Origin: Azophilus sp965220425
GTDB lineage: Bacteria; Pseudomonadota; Gammaproteobacteria; Pseudomonadales; Azotimanducaceae
DNA length: 64,000 nucleotides
Direction: 5' to 3'
Assembly: GCA_965220425.1 (NCBI GenBank)
Contig: OZ244830.1
Span: forward strand, 4,836,001-4,900,000
Of the stretch, positions 1-8,491 are shown in pieces. Each line of letters begins with the position of its first letter. The first letter of the stretch is position 1. Below the pieces are notes generated by a model. The model searched no databases. It worked only from the letters and a program-made list of their open reading frames with translations, and was not told the origin of the DNA. The position numbers and the translations under genes were made by a program.

Positions 1-388
1 AATAACGGCTGACCGCCGGCAGCATGGCGGAGACCGGGTACAGCGCTTCCGTCGCGTGGCTCAACTTGCCGAGCGCCCGCCAGGCGCCCATCGCCGGGTT
101 GTTGAGTTCAGGAGCGCCACTCAGGCCATCGAGTGCCTGTATGGCATGACTCGCGGCTTCGCGGCAATAGCCCGCGAAGCGTTGCAGGCGGTCCGGCCAA
201 TCTACGGACTCGAACGCTGTCAGCCCATCGGCAAGGGGTTGCCGGCATCCCGCGGCCGACGCGGCGAGCGCGGCGATATTCACCGGATGCAGGTGACGCT
301 TGGCGTATTCCAGTGCCTCCAGCGCCGTCAGCAACGGCGGCGCCAGGGCGGTGGTTGCGTCGAGCAGACGCTCGGTTTCCTCGCTCAT
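1..388 (-). CDS. Unrecognised protein, N-terminal part (runs off the window)
   Basis: An open frame starts at ATG 388 (MSEETERLLDATTAL) and stays open through the window edge, so only about 129 N-terminal residues are visible. It is rich in Ala and Leu and looks all-helical, with no signal peptide or membrane segment. The composition faintly resembles the helical N-terminal extension of some proteobacterial phospholipase/carboxylesterase-type hydrolases, but no catalytic motif lies in the visible part. Other open frames over the same bases look like shadows because this one has the most protein-like composition. Confidence 0.45.
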   Translation of the reverse strand, partial: MSEETERLLDATTALAPPLLTALEALEYAKRHLHPVNIAALAASAAGCRQPLADGLTAFESVDWPDRLQRFAGYCREAASHAIQALDGLSGAPELNNPAMGAWRALGKLSHATEALYPVSAMLPAVSRY

Positions 389-431
389 CCGGGCAATATA
401 CCCCGAACGTCGAGGCAACCGCCTCGCTCAT

Positions 432-742
432 CTAGTGGTCGAACCACCTAGAAATGAGTGGTCAGCGCGTCCACAAGCGTCCAGATGCGCGGCGTCGGCT
501 CGCGGACGTATCCGGCATACGTCAAGAGCCGACAACGGAGCCCTCAGCCCGGGAGCGCGAGGGGGTACCCCTCGCACACAGACAGATGGGCGCTTGTGGG
601 CGCGCCCTGCGGGTGGCCGCCGGAACGCCCCGCGCGGCGTTGCGACCGCTTGAAGTAGGTCGCCTACGTCTGCGCGACCGCGCCTTGCGCGGAACGTTCC
701 GGCGGCCACTGACCACTCATTTCCAGGTGGTTCGACCACTAG
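432..742. mobile_element. MITE-like element, family A, copy 1 (311 bp)
   Basis: The element is bounded by long terminal inverted repeats of about 34 bp: the left end begins CTAGTGGTCGAACCACC and the right end is GGTGGTTCGACCACTAG. A second copy lies inverted at 46233-46501. The two match along their length except for about 42 bp present only here, near 540-585 (a GC-rich stretch around GGGGGTACCCC). No transposase is encoded; open frames inside are incidental. The CTAG/TA termini fit a non-autonomous derivative of an IS that targets TA or CTAG, but no parent IS is visible. The rest of the gap between 389 and 1005 holds nothing else I can support. Confidence 0.8.
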
Positions 743-1005
743 TATGACTCCCATGGATTGGATTCTGTTATCGAACGAGCCTTGATGGCGCCGGCAGGAG
801 AGCCCCGCAAGCTCGCTCTCATCCCTGGAACGAAACTGGTTCCTTCGGCGTCAGCACCCCGGCCCTCCGGGGGTGGGAACGCGTATGGAAGACCGCCGGC
901 GCCGTACGGCAACGCCTTCAGGTTCGGGAATCCTGAGCGAAAGACGCTGGCAATGGAAACGCTCTGACCGGAGCGCTCCCGCGCAGATGCGTCGGTAGAG
1001 GCCGG

Positions 1006-1674
1006 TTACTCGTCGCCCATGGCCCCGAATATGTGCAACAGCGACATGAACAGGTTGTAGAACGAGACGTACAGAGTCACGGTGGCGCGGATGTAGTTGG
1101 TCTCACCGCCGTGGACGATGGCGCTCGTCTGCCACAGGATGGCCGCACTGGCAAACAGCACGAAGCCGCAGGAGATGGCGACGGAGAAGGCCGACAGGTC
1201 GAAGAACAAGCTGAGCACGACCGCGCCCATCAACACGAAGAAGCCCACCACCAGGAACCCGGAGAGGAAGCTGAAATCCCTGCGGGTGATCACGGCGTAG
1301 GCGGAGAGGCCGACGAAAGCCGCGGCGGTGGTGCCCAGCGCCGAGGCGACCAGGTTTGGCCCGTTTGCCAGACTCAGGTAGGCATTCAGAATGGGGCCTG
1401 CGGTGAAGCCCAGGAAGCCCGTGAACAGGAATGCGAAAACGATCCCCAACGCGCTGTCGGCGGTCTTGTGTACGGCGTAGAGCAGCCCGAAGAAGCCGAT
1501 AATCGTGATCAGGAAACCAGGATAGGGCGCGTTCATCGCGATCGAGGCCACCGCGGTCGCGGCGCTGAACGCCAGGGTCATGCCCAGCAGCAGATAGGTG
1601 TTGCGCAGGATGTTATTGACCTGGACGGCGGTGGGAGTGCGGGTGCGAGCGGAAATCAGGTTCGGTTGCGCCAC
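1006..1674 (-). CDS. Bax inhibitor-1/YccA family inner-membrane protein
   Basis: This 222-residue protein is almost wholly hydrophobic, with about seven membrane-spanning segments after a short polar N-terminus (MAQPNLISARTRT). The layout, length and acidic C-terminal tail (GAMGDE) fit the BI-1/YccA family (UPF0005), whose members are pH-sensitive calcium-leak channels or modulators of the FtsH protease. It sits alone, 263 bp downstream of the convergent-side end of gpsA, with no obvious operon partner. Family assignment is strong; the physiological role here is unknown. Confidence 0.85.
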   Translation of the reverse strand: MAQPNLISARTRTPTAVQVNNILRNTYLLLGMTLAFSAATAVASIAMNAPYPGFLITIIGFFGLLYAVHKTADSALGIVFAFLFTGFLGFTAGPILNAYLSLANGPNLVASALGTTAAAFVGLSAYAVITRRDFSFLSGFLVVGFFVLMGAVVLSLFFDLSAFSVAISCGFVLFASAAILWQTSAIVHGGETNYIRATVTLYVSFYNLFMSLLHIFGAMGDE

Positions 1675-1937
1675 TTCGGTGCCTCTAAAGTCGATGTCTC
1701 CCTGGTTATATAGGGAATCCCCGCCGCTATTTCAAGTGACGATTTCGACAGGGTCCGCAACAAGCGCATGTGAGCCGCCCAATTCGACCGCGACCCGGTT
1801 TGTCGGGCAGGCAATCCAGCTTGCCGGCGTTATCGAGTGCATGAGAATACCGCTACGAAACCGGTGCTCACAGCGCGCTGACCGACACGCTGCCTCCAGC
1901 CCCCGTTTCCAGGCGGGGCGCAACCGGCAAGCTGTCG

Positions 1938-2939
1938 TCAGTCGTCGATCCGCAGCAGGCTGTGCACGCATTCCCGCGCACCGATCGCTCCGTCGAGCAG
2001 TGCAAGTACCCGGGTCACGAACGGCGCGGCAAGCCCGTCGGCGTCCGCGCGCGCCGCAAACATGCGAGTGGCCCGTACGCCTTCAGACACCATGACCGTA
2101 CTCCCGAGGGCTTCGTCAAGGCGCTGCCCGGAACCGAGCAGTTCACCCGTTCGCCGGTTGCGGCCGTACGGCGAGGTGGCCGTTACGAACAGATCTCCGA
2201 CACCCGCCGGGCTGAGCGCCGTATCCGGCTGTGCTCCCATGGCCGAAAGCAATCGGCAAGCTTCCCGGAAACCCGCGGTAAAAACGGCCGCCTTGAGGTT
2301 GTCTCCCCCAAGTCCGTCCTTGCCACCCAGCCCATCGCAAACTCCACAGGCCAGGGCAATGACGTTCTTGAACGCACCCCAGAGTTCGACACCGAGCGGA
2401 TCGTTCGCATAGCGGAGTTCCAGGGTGTCGGTGGAGAGGCGCTCGGCCAGCGTCTGCGCGACGGCCAGTTCCTCCGAGGCGACCAGCGCCGTGGTCAGCA
2501 CGCCCGAGGCGACTTCCCGCGCGATCGTCGGCCCCGTCATCACCGCCAGGGGATTGGCGCATCCCGCTGTAGTGAGCTTCTCCATGATCGCTTCCGACAC
2601 CAGCCGCTCTCCGGGCGCCAGCCCCTTGGCGAGATCCAGCAGCACCTGCCCCTCCGCCAGTATCGGTACGATGTCGTCGACGACCTCGAGAATCACATGG
2701 GAAGGCAGCGCCAGGACCACGGCTTCCGCTGCGTCGAGCGCGGCATTCAGGTCCATGGTCACCTCGGCGCCGGGAAGTTCCACATCCGGGAGGTACTTCG
2801 CGTTCACGCCCGTGTCGCGGATGCTGGTGTATACCTCCTCTTCCACGGTCCACCCGTATACCCGGTTTCCGTGCAACGACCAGATGCGCGCGAGCGCCGT
2901 CCCGAAGTTACCGAGACCCAGAACGGCTATGGAGATCAT
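1938..2939 (-). CDS. gpsA: Glycerol-3-phosphate dehydrogenase [NAD(P)+]
   Basis: The 333-residue protein starts with the dinucleotide-binding motif GLGNFGTALARIW (about residues 7-19) and has the conserved substrate-domain block FKNVIALACGVCDGLG (about 190-205), where the Lys is the catalytic residue in the family. It reduces dihydroxyacetone phosphate to sn-glycerol 3-phosphate, the backbone for phospholipid synthesis, in the cytoplasm. Length is normal for GpsA. The lipoprotein gene on the same strand ends 33 bp upstream of its start, so the two could be co-transcribed. Confidence 0.95.
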   Translation of the reverse strand: MISIAVLGLGNFGTALARIWSLHGNRVYGWTVEEEVYTSIRDTGVNAKYLPDVELPGAEVTMDLNAALDAAEAVVLALPSHVILEVVDDIVPILAEGQVLLDLAKGLAPGERLVSEAIMEKLTTAGCANPLAVMTGPTIAREVASGVLTTALVASEELAVAQTLAERLSTDTLELRYANDPLGVELWGAFKNVIALACGVCDGLGGKDGLGGDNLKAAVFTAGFREACRLLSAMGAQPDTALSPAGVGDLFVTATSPYGRNRRTGELLGSGQRLDEALGSTVMVSEGVRATRMFAARADADGLAAPFVTRVLALLDGAIGARECVHSLLRIDD

Positions 2940-2972
2940 GAGCGGCCACCGCCTCCGAGGGAGCCTGGAGGC

Positions 2973-3428
2973 TCAGCCGCGCGGGCCCACTCGCCAGAAC
3001 CAGACGGAGGTGGGTATCCTCCCACTACTCCGATACTTGGCCGCGTAGGCGCCGAGCGCGTCGGCGATCGTGAGCGGATCCTCAACGCGTGTCAGCCTGG
3101 CTTCGTAGAGATGCTCGCCGATTTTCAGAACGACGTTCGGGTCGTCTGTCGCCCAGGCGGCCCAGTTCTTGGTTTCCGGCCGATAGGCCGCCACATACAG
3201 ATCGCCCTCGTGGGAACCGCAGATGATGGTGACCGAATGGGGGAGGAAATAGGGCGCCGCAACCTGGATGGCGATCTCGAGGTGCTCGCCGGTAAAGCTC
3301 CAGTCATCGGGATATGGCTGCAACTCGCCGCGCAACCAGAGGCCCGGCCGCCGGTCCTCTGGCTCGCAGGCGCCGAGCATCAGCAACACGCCCAATGCCA
3401 ACATGAGTCTTGACAGGGTGATTCTCAA
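2973..3428 (-). CDS. Small predicted lipoprotein, unknown function
   Basis: The 151-residue product has a lipoprotein signal: a basic N-terminus (MRITLSR), a hydrophobic core and the lipobox LGAC ending at about Cys21, so it is probably lipid-anchored in the cell envelope. The mature part carries blocks such as SVTIICGSHEGDLYVAA and PNVVLKIGEHLYEARL, reminiscent of small beta-barrel (split-barrel/DUF2255-like) proteins, but I cannot assign a function. It lies just upstream of gpsA on the same strand. Confidence 0.7.
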   Translation of the reverse strand: MRITLSRLMLALGVLLMLGACEPEDRRPGLWLRGELQPYPDDWSFTGEHLEIAIQVAAPYFLPHSVTIICGSHEGDLYVAAYRPETKNWAAWATDDPNVVLKIGEHLYEARLTRVEDPLTIADALGAYAAKYRSSGRIPTSVWFWRVGPRG

Positions 3429-3496
3429 CGAAATGATCCTGTTGGACCGTGCTGCCGTGCATCGGCGCCGCCGGTTACCGGTGCAGACGCCACCAT

Positions 3497-3706
3497 TCAG
3501 CAGGCGGCCGGCGATGACGATTCGAGCCCGGCCTGCAGCACGGATGCGGCCGCGGGTACGCCGGAGAACGGCAGCGACGCGTGCTCGGTCGGCTGCGAGG
3601 GCGGCGGCTTGGGCTTGGGCAGTTCGCGGCTGGTATCGGGACCGAGCACGTACAGCGCGGTCAAGGCGATCAGCATCCAGACAAGCAGGGCTAGGGCCAG
3701 TTTCAT
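3497..3706 (-). CDS. Small single-pass membrane protein, hypothetical
   Basis: This short 69-residue frame begins MKLALALLVWMLIALTALYVLG, one clear N-terminal hydrophobic helix, followed by a proline-rich tail (PKPKPPPSQP). It is positioned between the lipoprotein gene and the VOC gene on the same strand, and its start follows a plausible spacing. No family is recognised. It may be a real small membrane protein or a non-coding frame; the Pro-rich periplasmic tail argues mildly for real. Confidence 0.4.
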   Translation of the reverse strand: MKLALALLVWMLIALTALYVLGPDTSRELPKPKPPPSQPTEHASLPFSGVPAAASVLQAGLESSSPAAC

Positions 3707-3794
3707 CTAACGGTTCTCCATGGTTCTGGCGTGGCCGGGGCAGAAGCGCGCGTATTCTAACCGCGACCGTGGCGCCGAAGCCACGCCGGATTGT

Positions 3795-4559
3795 TCACAC
3801 CAGGTTGACGCGCATTCCGCAGAGATGAACCTGGCTCTCGCCGGTGCGGATGCCCCGCGCCTCCGCCGCCGCCAGCACCGCTTGCGTGTCCGCACAGGTG
3901 ACATCGATGCCGCCCAGCCCTTCCGGGCGCCCGTCCGTGCAGGGCACGAAACGCACGTTGGCATTGGCCAGGGAAAGTACCGGATCGCCATCGCCGGCCA
4001 GCGGGATCTCTGCGATCTCCGACCAGCGCGCCGCAATCCCGGCGGGGTCGTCGCATTGCACCTCCGCCGCGGCAATGCCGGTGACCCGGTCCAGCCGCCG
4101 ATACTCGCGCCAACTCGGCCCAGCCGGCGCCCAGGGGCCATCAGGATCGTGGGCGCGAGGGCCAAGCTGCTCGTCGATCTCGAAGAACGAGCCGCCGGTG
4201 TCGCGCGGGTGCATCTGCATGTTGCGGAACTCCGAGGTCTCGAACCGGCCGACGATGCGGATACCGAGGGCCTCCACCCGCGCCCGGCGCGTTTCGTGAT
4301 CGTCGCACTGCGTGATGACCATGTAGCCGCCGTCACCGCCACGCCGGTCCAGATAGCGTCCGCCCGCCGTATTCTCCCGGACGGGCGCCACCACTTCCAG
4401 AAGCTGGTTGCCGATCGGCAAGAGCGCGTTCTCCAATCCGAATTGCGCTACTCCCGGATCCCGATGCGCAACCGCGATGCCCAGCACGTCCCCCAGTTCC
4501 TCCTCGACCGGTTTGAGTTTCTCTGCCACCAGCGCAATCTGCCGTAAACGCAACCACAT
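3795..4559 (-). CDS. VOC (glyoxalase/extradiol dioxygenase-like) family protein
   Basis: The 254-residue protein shows two weakly related halves with the beta-alpha-beta pattern of vicinal-oxygen-chelate proteins: an N-terminal glyoxalase-like block opening MWLRLRQIALVAEKL and a second domain from about residue 155. The Gly-rich stretch RDTGGSFFEIDEQLG is typical of the Glyoxalase_3-type branch. Such proteins bind a divalent metal and act on varied substrates; the substrate is unknown. No neighbour suggests one. Confidence 0.7.
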   Translation of the reverse strand: MWLRLRQIALVAEKLKPVEEELGDVLGIAVAHRDPGVAQFGLENALLPIGNQLLEVVAPVRENTAGGRYLDRRGGDGGYMVITQCDDHETRRARVEALGIRIVGRFETSEFRNMQMHPRDTGGSFFEIDEQLGPRAHDPDGPWAPAGPSWREYRRLDRVTGIAAAEVQCDDPAGIAARWSEIAEIPLAGDGDPVLSLANANVRFVPCTDGRPEGLGGIDVTCADTQAVLAAAEARGIRTGESQVHLCGMRVNLV

Positions 4560-4732
4560 CCGACCAACTCCTCAATTCGTTTGGCGCTGATTCATTGTGC
4601 CAGATTTCGCGAAACCCTCGCACGCATTCCCAGCCGGACACGGCAGTGCCATGGCGATCGGGCACGACGCCGCAAAGACGACCGCTTGACTAACCCGCAT
4701 ATCTCACCAAGGGCCGCGATGATCGCGCAGGA

Positions 4733-4814
4733 TTTTGCCCGCGTGCGCGTGCTCGCGAGCGGAAGCATAGCCCCGTCTATGGTGGAGCGAGCACGTGCGC
4801 GCACGCGGGCAAAA
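4733..4814. repeat. Long imperfect inverted repeat (hairpin)
   Basis: The arms TTTTGCCCGCGTGCGC...GCTCGC (4733-4756) and its reverse complement at 4787-4814 pair almost perfectly, differing by one 4-nt insertion, around a 30-nt centre that itself contains CATAG/CTATG. It could be a small palindromic repeat element or a bidirectional terminator. The surrounding gap (4560-4966) holds no gene I can support. Confidence 0.65.
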
Positions 4815-4966
4815 GACCAGCGAGGGCGCGGCCAGCGCAGTCTGTGCCGGGCAGAACCTCCAAAAAGCGAAGGTACCTGATTGAAACGCAATGACATTCA
4901 GTGACTCAACAAGCGGCTTGGTGAGATATGCGGGATAGGCCGGCGATCTGTCGCGCAATCGCTGCA

Positions 4967-5099
4967 ATGAACACTCGCCCCTGCCTGATCGGCGACATCG
5001 GCGGTACGAATGCCCGCTTCGCGCCGGCGCCACTTTGCCGATGCAGGACGGCGTCTCGACGCCCTCGCGACGAAAGCTGGGGTAAGCGATGCGGGCTAG
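4967..5099 (+). pseudogene. Glucokinase N-terminal remnant
   Basis: ATG 4967 opens with MNTRPCLIGDIGGTNARFA, the phosphate-1/ATP-binding signature at the extreme N-terminus of bacterial glucokinases (Glk). After this the frame leaves the family and ends at TAG 5099 in an unrelated Ala/Arg-rich tail that runs 4 bp into the end of the convergent aminotransferase gene. A full Glk is about 320 residues, so this is a deletion remnant: the start of the gene is fused to about 25 codons of unrecognised sequence. The rest of the kinase is not in the window. Confidence 0.55.
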
Positions 5100-6481
5100 C
5101 GCAGCCAGTTCAGCGTATCGTCCAGCGCCAGTTCCAGCTTGTCGAACAGCTCGCCAACCTGGTCTTCGGTAATCACGAGGGGCGGACAGATCGCCATCGT
5201 ATCGACGAGGTTGCGCAGGATCAGCCCGCGCGCCTCGCACCGCTCGTTGCAATAGGGTCCCACGCCCGTGGACGGGTGGAAGGGCGTTCGCGCATCTTTG
5301 TCGGCCATGAGCTCCGCCGCTCCGAGCAAACCGGCGCCGCGCACGTTGCCGACCAGCGGATGCTCTTCAAGGCCCTGCAGCCGCTCCTGGAATACCGCGC
5401 CGACGCGCGCGGCCTGCGAGAAGATGTCCCGCTCTTCCATGAGTTCGAGGTTGCGCAAGGCTACCGCGGCGCAAACCGGGTGGCCGGTGTAGGTAAAACC
5501 GTGTCCGAAGAAGCCTGCCTCGGTGCTCGCTGCAATGAACGGCTCGTACATGAACTCCGGAATGAGCACGGCGGAAATCGGCTGGTACGCCGAACTCAAC
5601 GCCTTGGCCACGCTCATCGTCGTCGGGTTTATTCCCATGGTCTGGGCGCCGAATGGGTTGCCGGTGCGGCCGAACCCGCAGATGACCTCGTCGTCGATGA
5701 ACAGAATTCCGTACCTGGCGAGCACCGCCTGGACTTTCTCGTAGTATCCGGCCGGCGGCACGATCACGCCGCCCGCGCCCAGGATGGGTTCGGCGATGAA
5801 GGCCGCGACGGTGTCCGGGCCTTCCCGGACGATCAGATCCTCCAGGTTACCGACGATCCGCTCGCAGAAATCGCTCTCGCTTTCCGCGCCTTCGGCATCC
5901 CGGTAATAGTGGGGACGGTTGGTGTGCAGGACTTGCGGGATGGGCAGGTCGAAGTTGGCGTGAAACGGCGGCAGACCGGTCAGCGAGCCGGACGCGACGG
6001 TCACGCCGTGATAACCGCCGAGCCGCGAGACGATCTTCTTCTTCTCCGGCTTGCCGATGGCGTTGTGGTAGTACCACATGAGCTTGACCTGGGTATCGTT
6101 GGCATCGCTGCCGGACAGCCCGAAGAACACCCGTCCTGCATCGAGCGGCGCCATCGCCTTGAGTTTCTCGGCGAGCAGAATGCTCGGCTCGTTGCTCTTG
6201 CTGGCGAAAAGCTGGGAATAGCTGAGCGTCTTCATCTGCTCCATGGCGACCCGGGCAAGTTCCTCCTCGCCGTAGCCGAGCGCCGTACACCACAGCCCCG
6301 CCATGCCTTCGATGTACTGTTTGCCCTGGTTGTCCCACAGGTATACCCCTTTGGCCCGCATATGCACGGCCGGACCTTTCTCCCGATGCACTTTCAGGTT
6401 GGTGGTGGGGTGCAGCAGGTGCTCGAGATCCTTCGCTTCGAGGGAACCCGGTGGAAACTCGTTGTGCAGCGGTTCTGCCAT
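5096..6481 (-). CDS. Class III PLP-dependent aminotransferase (omega-amino acid type)
   Basis: The 461-residue protein has the class III aminotransferase fold. Cofactor motifs include GSDANDTQVKL, the FIDDEVICGFGRTG stretch with the Asp that contacts the pyridine nitrogen, and SVAKALSSAY with the PLP-binding Lys. Relatives transfer amino groups from omega-amino acids, putrescine or taurine to pyruvate, giving alanine. The start is ATG 6481, preceded by an AAGGA-like ribosome site. A longer frame running upstream is only antisense-free coincidence. Alanine dehydrogenase lies upstream on the same strand, and the two together could recycle alanine and ammonia. Confidence 0.85.
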   Translation of the reverse strand: MAEPLHNEFPPGSLEAKDLEHLLHPTTNLKVHREKGPAVHMRAKGVYLWDNQGKQYIEGMAGLWCTALGYGEEELARVAMEQMKTLSYSQLFASKSNEPSILLAEKLKAMAPLDAGRVFFGLSGSDANDTQVKLMWYYHNAIGKPEKKKIVSRLGGYHGVTVASGSLTGLPPFHANFDLPIPQVLHTNRPHYYRDAEGAESESDFCERIVGNLEDLIVREGPDTVAAFIAEPILGAGGVIVPPAGYYEKVQAVLARYGILFIDDEVICGFGRTGNPFGAQTMGINPTTMSVAKALSSAYQPISAVLIPEFMYEPFIAASTEAGFFGHGFTYTGHPVCAAVALRNLELMEERDIFSQAARVGAVFQERLQGLEEHPLVGNVRGAGLLGAAELMADKDARTPFHPSTGVGPYCNERCEARGLILRNLVDTMAICPPLVITEDQVGELFDKLELALDDTLNWLR

Positions 6482-6636
6482 GATCCTTTTCCTTGTGCGT
6501 GATCGATATCGGCTGTAGACGGCAAGCGGCGTAGCGCTCAACCCTCCCGTTCGCAGTAGCCTGCAATACCGGGCAGAACTTGTCGAGGCCCGAGTGCGCC
6601 CTCCTTGGCCATCCTGCCAATCCGGGAGGAAACGGG

Positions 6637-7737
6637 TCAGGCGGCCTCGGCGACCAGGCGCAGTCCAAGCGCTTCCGCCACCCTGGGGTGCCGGATCGCG
6701 CCATCGTGCACGTTCAGGCCCTCGGCAAAACCGGGGTCGCCCCGGAACGCCTCGCGCCAGCCACGCGTGGCAAGGGCTTTCACATAGGGCAGCGTGACGT
6801 TGTTCAGCGCCTGGGTCGATGTCCGGGCGACGGCCCCCGGCATGTTGGTGACGCAATAGTGAACCACGCCTTCCTCGACGTAGATGGGATCGTCGTGGGT
6901 CGTGGGCCGGCTGGTTTCGAAACAACCGCCCTGGTCGATGGAGATGTCGACGACGGCGGCCCCGTCCTTCATCGCGCGGACCCCGTCCCGGGTCAGGAGT
7001 TTCGGCGCGGCGGCGCCGGGAACGAGTACCGCACCGATGACGAGATCGGCGGCCAGGGTCTCGGTGAGGATGTTGTGCCGGGATGCCATCAGCACGCGCG
7101 CCCGGCCACGGAACTCGCCGCTGAGTTCCCTCAGGCGGGTTATGGACTTGTCGAGAATGGTCACGTCCGCCTGCAGGCCGACCGCCATGGCCGCGGCATT
7201 GGCGCCGGCAACGCCACCGCCGAGAATCGTTATCTTCGCCGGTGCAACGCCCGGTACGCCACCCAACAACATGCCCCGTCCACCGTTTGCGTTCTGCAGC
7301 GCAAACGCGCCGACCTGAATCGACATGCGCCCGGCGACTTCGCTCATGGGCGTCAGCAGAGGCAACGCGCCCCCGGCGGTGGTCACCGTCTCGTAGGCGA
7401 TGGCCGTGGCGCCGGATTCCATCAAGGCCAGTGCCTGGGGCTTGTCGGCGGCGAGATGCAGGTAGGTAAACAGCACCTGCTCCGGGCGGAGCCGTTCGCA
7501 TTCGTGCGGCAGCGGTTCCTTGACCTTGACGATGAGGTCCGCGGCGAAAGCTTGCTGCACCGAGCCGATACGCGCCCCCGCGCCGCGGTAGTCGTCATCG
7601 GCAAACCCGGCGCCGGCCCCCGCTCCCGCCTGCACGACGACGTCGGCGCCGGCCGCGATGAGATCCGCGACCGAATCGGGAGTCAGGCCGACCCGATTCT
7701 CATGGACTTTGACTTCCTTGGGGACACCGATGCGCAT
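6637..7737 (-). CDS. ald: Alanine dehydrogenase
   Basis: The 366-residue enzyme interconverts L-alanine and pyruvate plus ammonia with NAD. From ATG 7737 it reads MRIGVPKEVKVHENRVGLTP, so Arg15 matches the family's substrate-binding Arg; Lys73 (VKVKEP) and His94 (YLHLA) match the other active-site residues. The NAD motif GGGVAGANAAA lies near residue 170. The frame extends upstream to 7779, but the family start is at 7737. It is divergent from an Lrp-type regulator 119 bp away, a classic pairing for alanine-induced control. Confidence 0.95.
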   Translation of the reverse strand: MRIGVPKEVKVHENRVGLTPDSVADLIAAGADVVVQAGAGAGAGFADDDYRGAGARIGSVQQAFAADLIVKVKEPLPHECERLRPEQVLFTYLHLAADKPQALALMESGATAIAYETVTTAGGALPLLTPMSEVAGRMSIQVGAFALQNANGGRGMLLGGVPGVAPAKITILGGGVAGANAAAMAVGLQADVTILDKSITRLRELSGEFRGRARVLMASRHNILTETLAADLVIGAVLVPGAAAPKLLTRDGVRAMKDGAAVVDISIDQGGCFETSRPTTHDDPIYVEEGVVHYCVTNMPGAVARTSTQALNNVTLPYVKALATRGWREAFRGDPGFAEGLNVHDGAIRHPRVAEALGLRLVAEAA

Positions 7738-7856
7738 AACTGCCTCGCCGAGGCATTTCAGGGCGTTCACTGTACCCAAGCCGCCATCGAAAATTATTGC
7801 TTTCTTGCTTATATAGCGTGAAAATTCACAATTAAATTCGATTTTTTCATTTTTTC
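7738..7856. promoter_or_regulatory. Divergent ald-lrp control region
   Basis: This AT-rich spacer separates the divergent starts of ald and the Lrp-type regulator. It carries GTGAAAATTCAC (7818-7829), an inverted repeat with 5-bp arms around AA, and runs of A and T typical of Lrp/AsnC operators. I infer that the regulator binds here and controls both genes. Confidence 0.5.
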
Positions 7857-8342
7857 ATGCAAGATTATTTGAATATGGACCGGCTGGATCGACGAATCCT
7901 CCACGAACTTCAGTTGGACGGCAGGCTATCGAACACCACTTTGGCCGAACGGGTGAACCTCTCCGAGTCCGCCTGCCTGCGCCGGGTTCGGCGGCTTGAA
8001 GAAAACGGCATGCTGCGCGGCTACGTGGCGCTGGTCGACCAGTCCGGCGCGGGCTACCCGGACAACGTATTCGTCCGCGTGACCCTGCACAGCCAGCAGC
8101 GAGACGACCTCGTCGCCTTCGAACGCGCGGTGGGCACGTTGGCGGAGGTCATGGAGTGTTACCTGATGTCCGGCGACGCGGACTACCTGCTCCGGGTGAT
8201 CGTCAACGATGCCCGGGACTACGAACGCATCCACAGCCAGCATCTCACCCGCCTGCCCGGCGTTGACCGGCTGCATTCCAGCTTCGCGTTGCGCACCGTG
8301 GTCAAGAAGACCGAAGTGCCGATCCGCGGAGCAACAGAATAG
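7857..8342 (+). CDS. Lrp/AsnC family transcriptional regulator
   Basis: The 161-residue protein has the standard Lrp layout: an N-terminal winged helix-turn-helix (MDRLDRRILHELQ followed by LAERVNLSESACLRRVRRLE) and a C-terminal RAM/ligand domain with VMECYLMSGDADYLLRV. It probably senses an amino acid, most simply alanine, and controls the divergent ald gene. The first ATG (7857) adds MQDYLN; the family start would be ATG 7875 (MDRLD). Neither has a strong ribosome site. Confidence 0.9.
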   Translation: MQDYLNMDRLDRRILHELQLDGRLSNTTLAERVNLSESACLRRVRRLEENGMLRGYVALVDQSGAGYPDNVFVRVTLHSQQRDDLVAFERAVGTLAEVMECYLMSGDADYLLRVIVNDARDYERIHSQHLTRLPGVDRLHSSFALRTVVKKTEVPIRGATE

Positions 8343-8491
8343 AGCGGGTCAAAGATTTTTCGATGCGAGTTTCCACCCCGGCTGGCCGGGGCGCTGATCC
8401 GCAAGCAACAAACGCCTCCGGTGGTTTGCTCAATGCAGTTGGGCGTCTCCGTTGAGCGCCGACGCTTGCAATCAGCTTATTCGGCGCCTCA

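Noticed and set aside
454..747. Coding frames inside the family A MITE
   Set aside because: Frames are open in several phases on both strands and are Arg/Ala-rich by composition; the conserved unit is the DNA and its inverted ends.
5096..7501. An 801-residue frame covering the aminotransferase plus upstream sequence
   Set aside because: The upstream part is out of frame with alanine dehydrogenase, which clearly occupies those bases; the aminotransferase start is ATG 6481.
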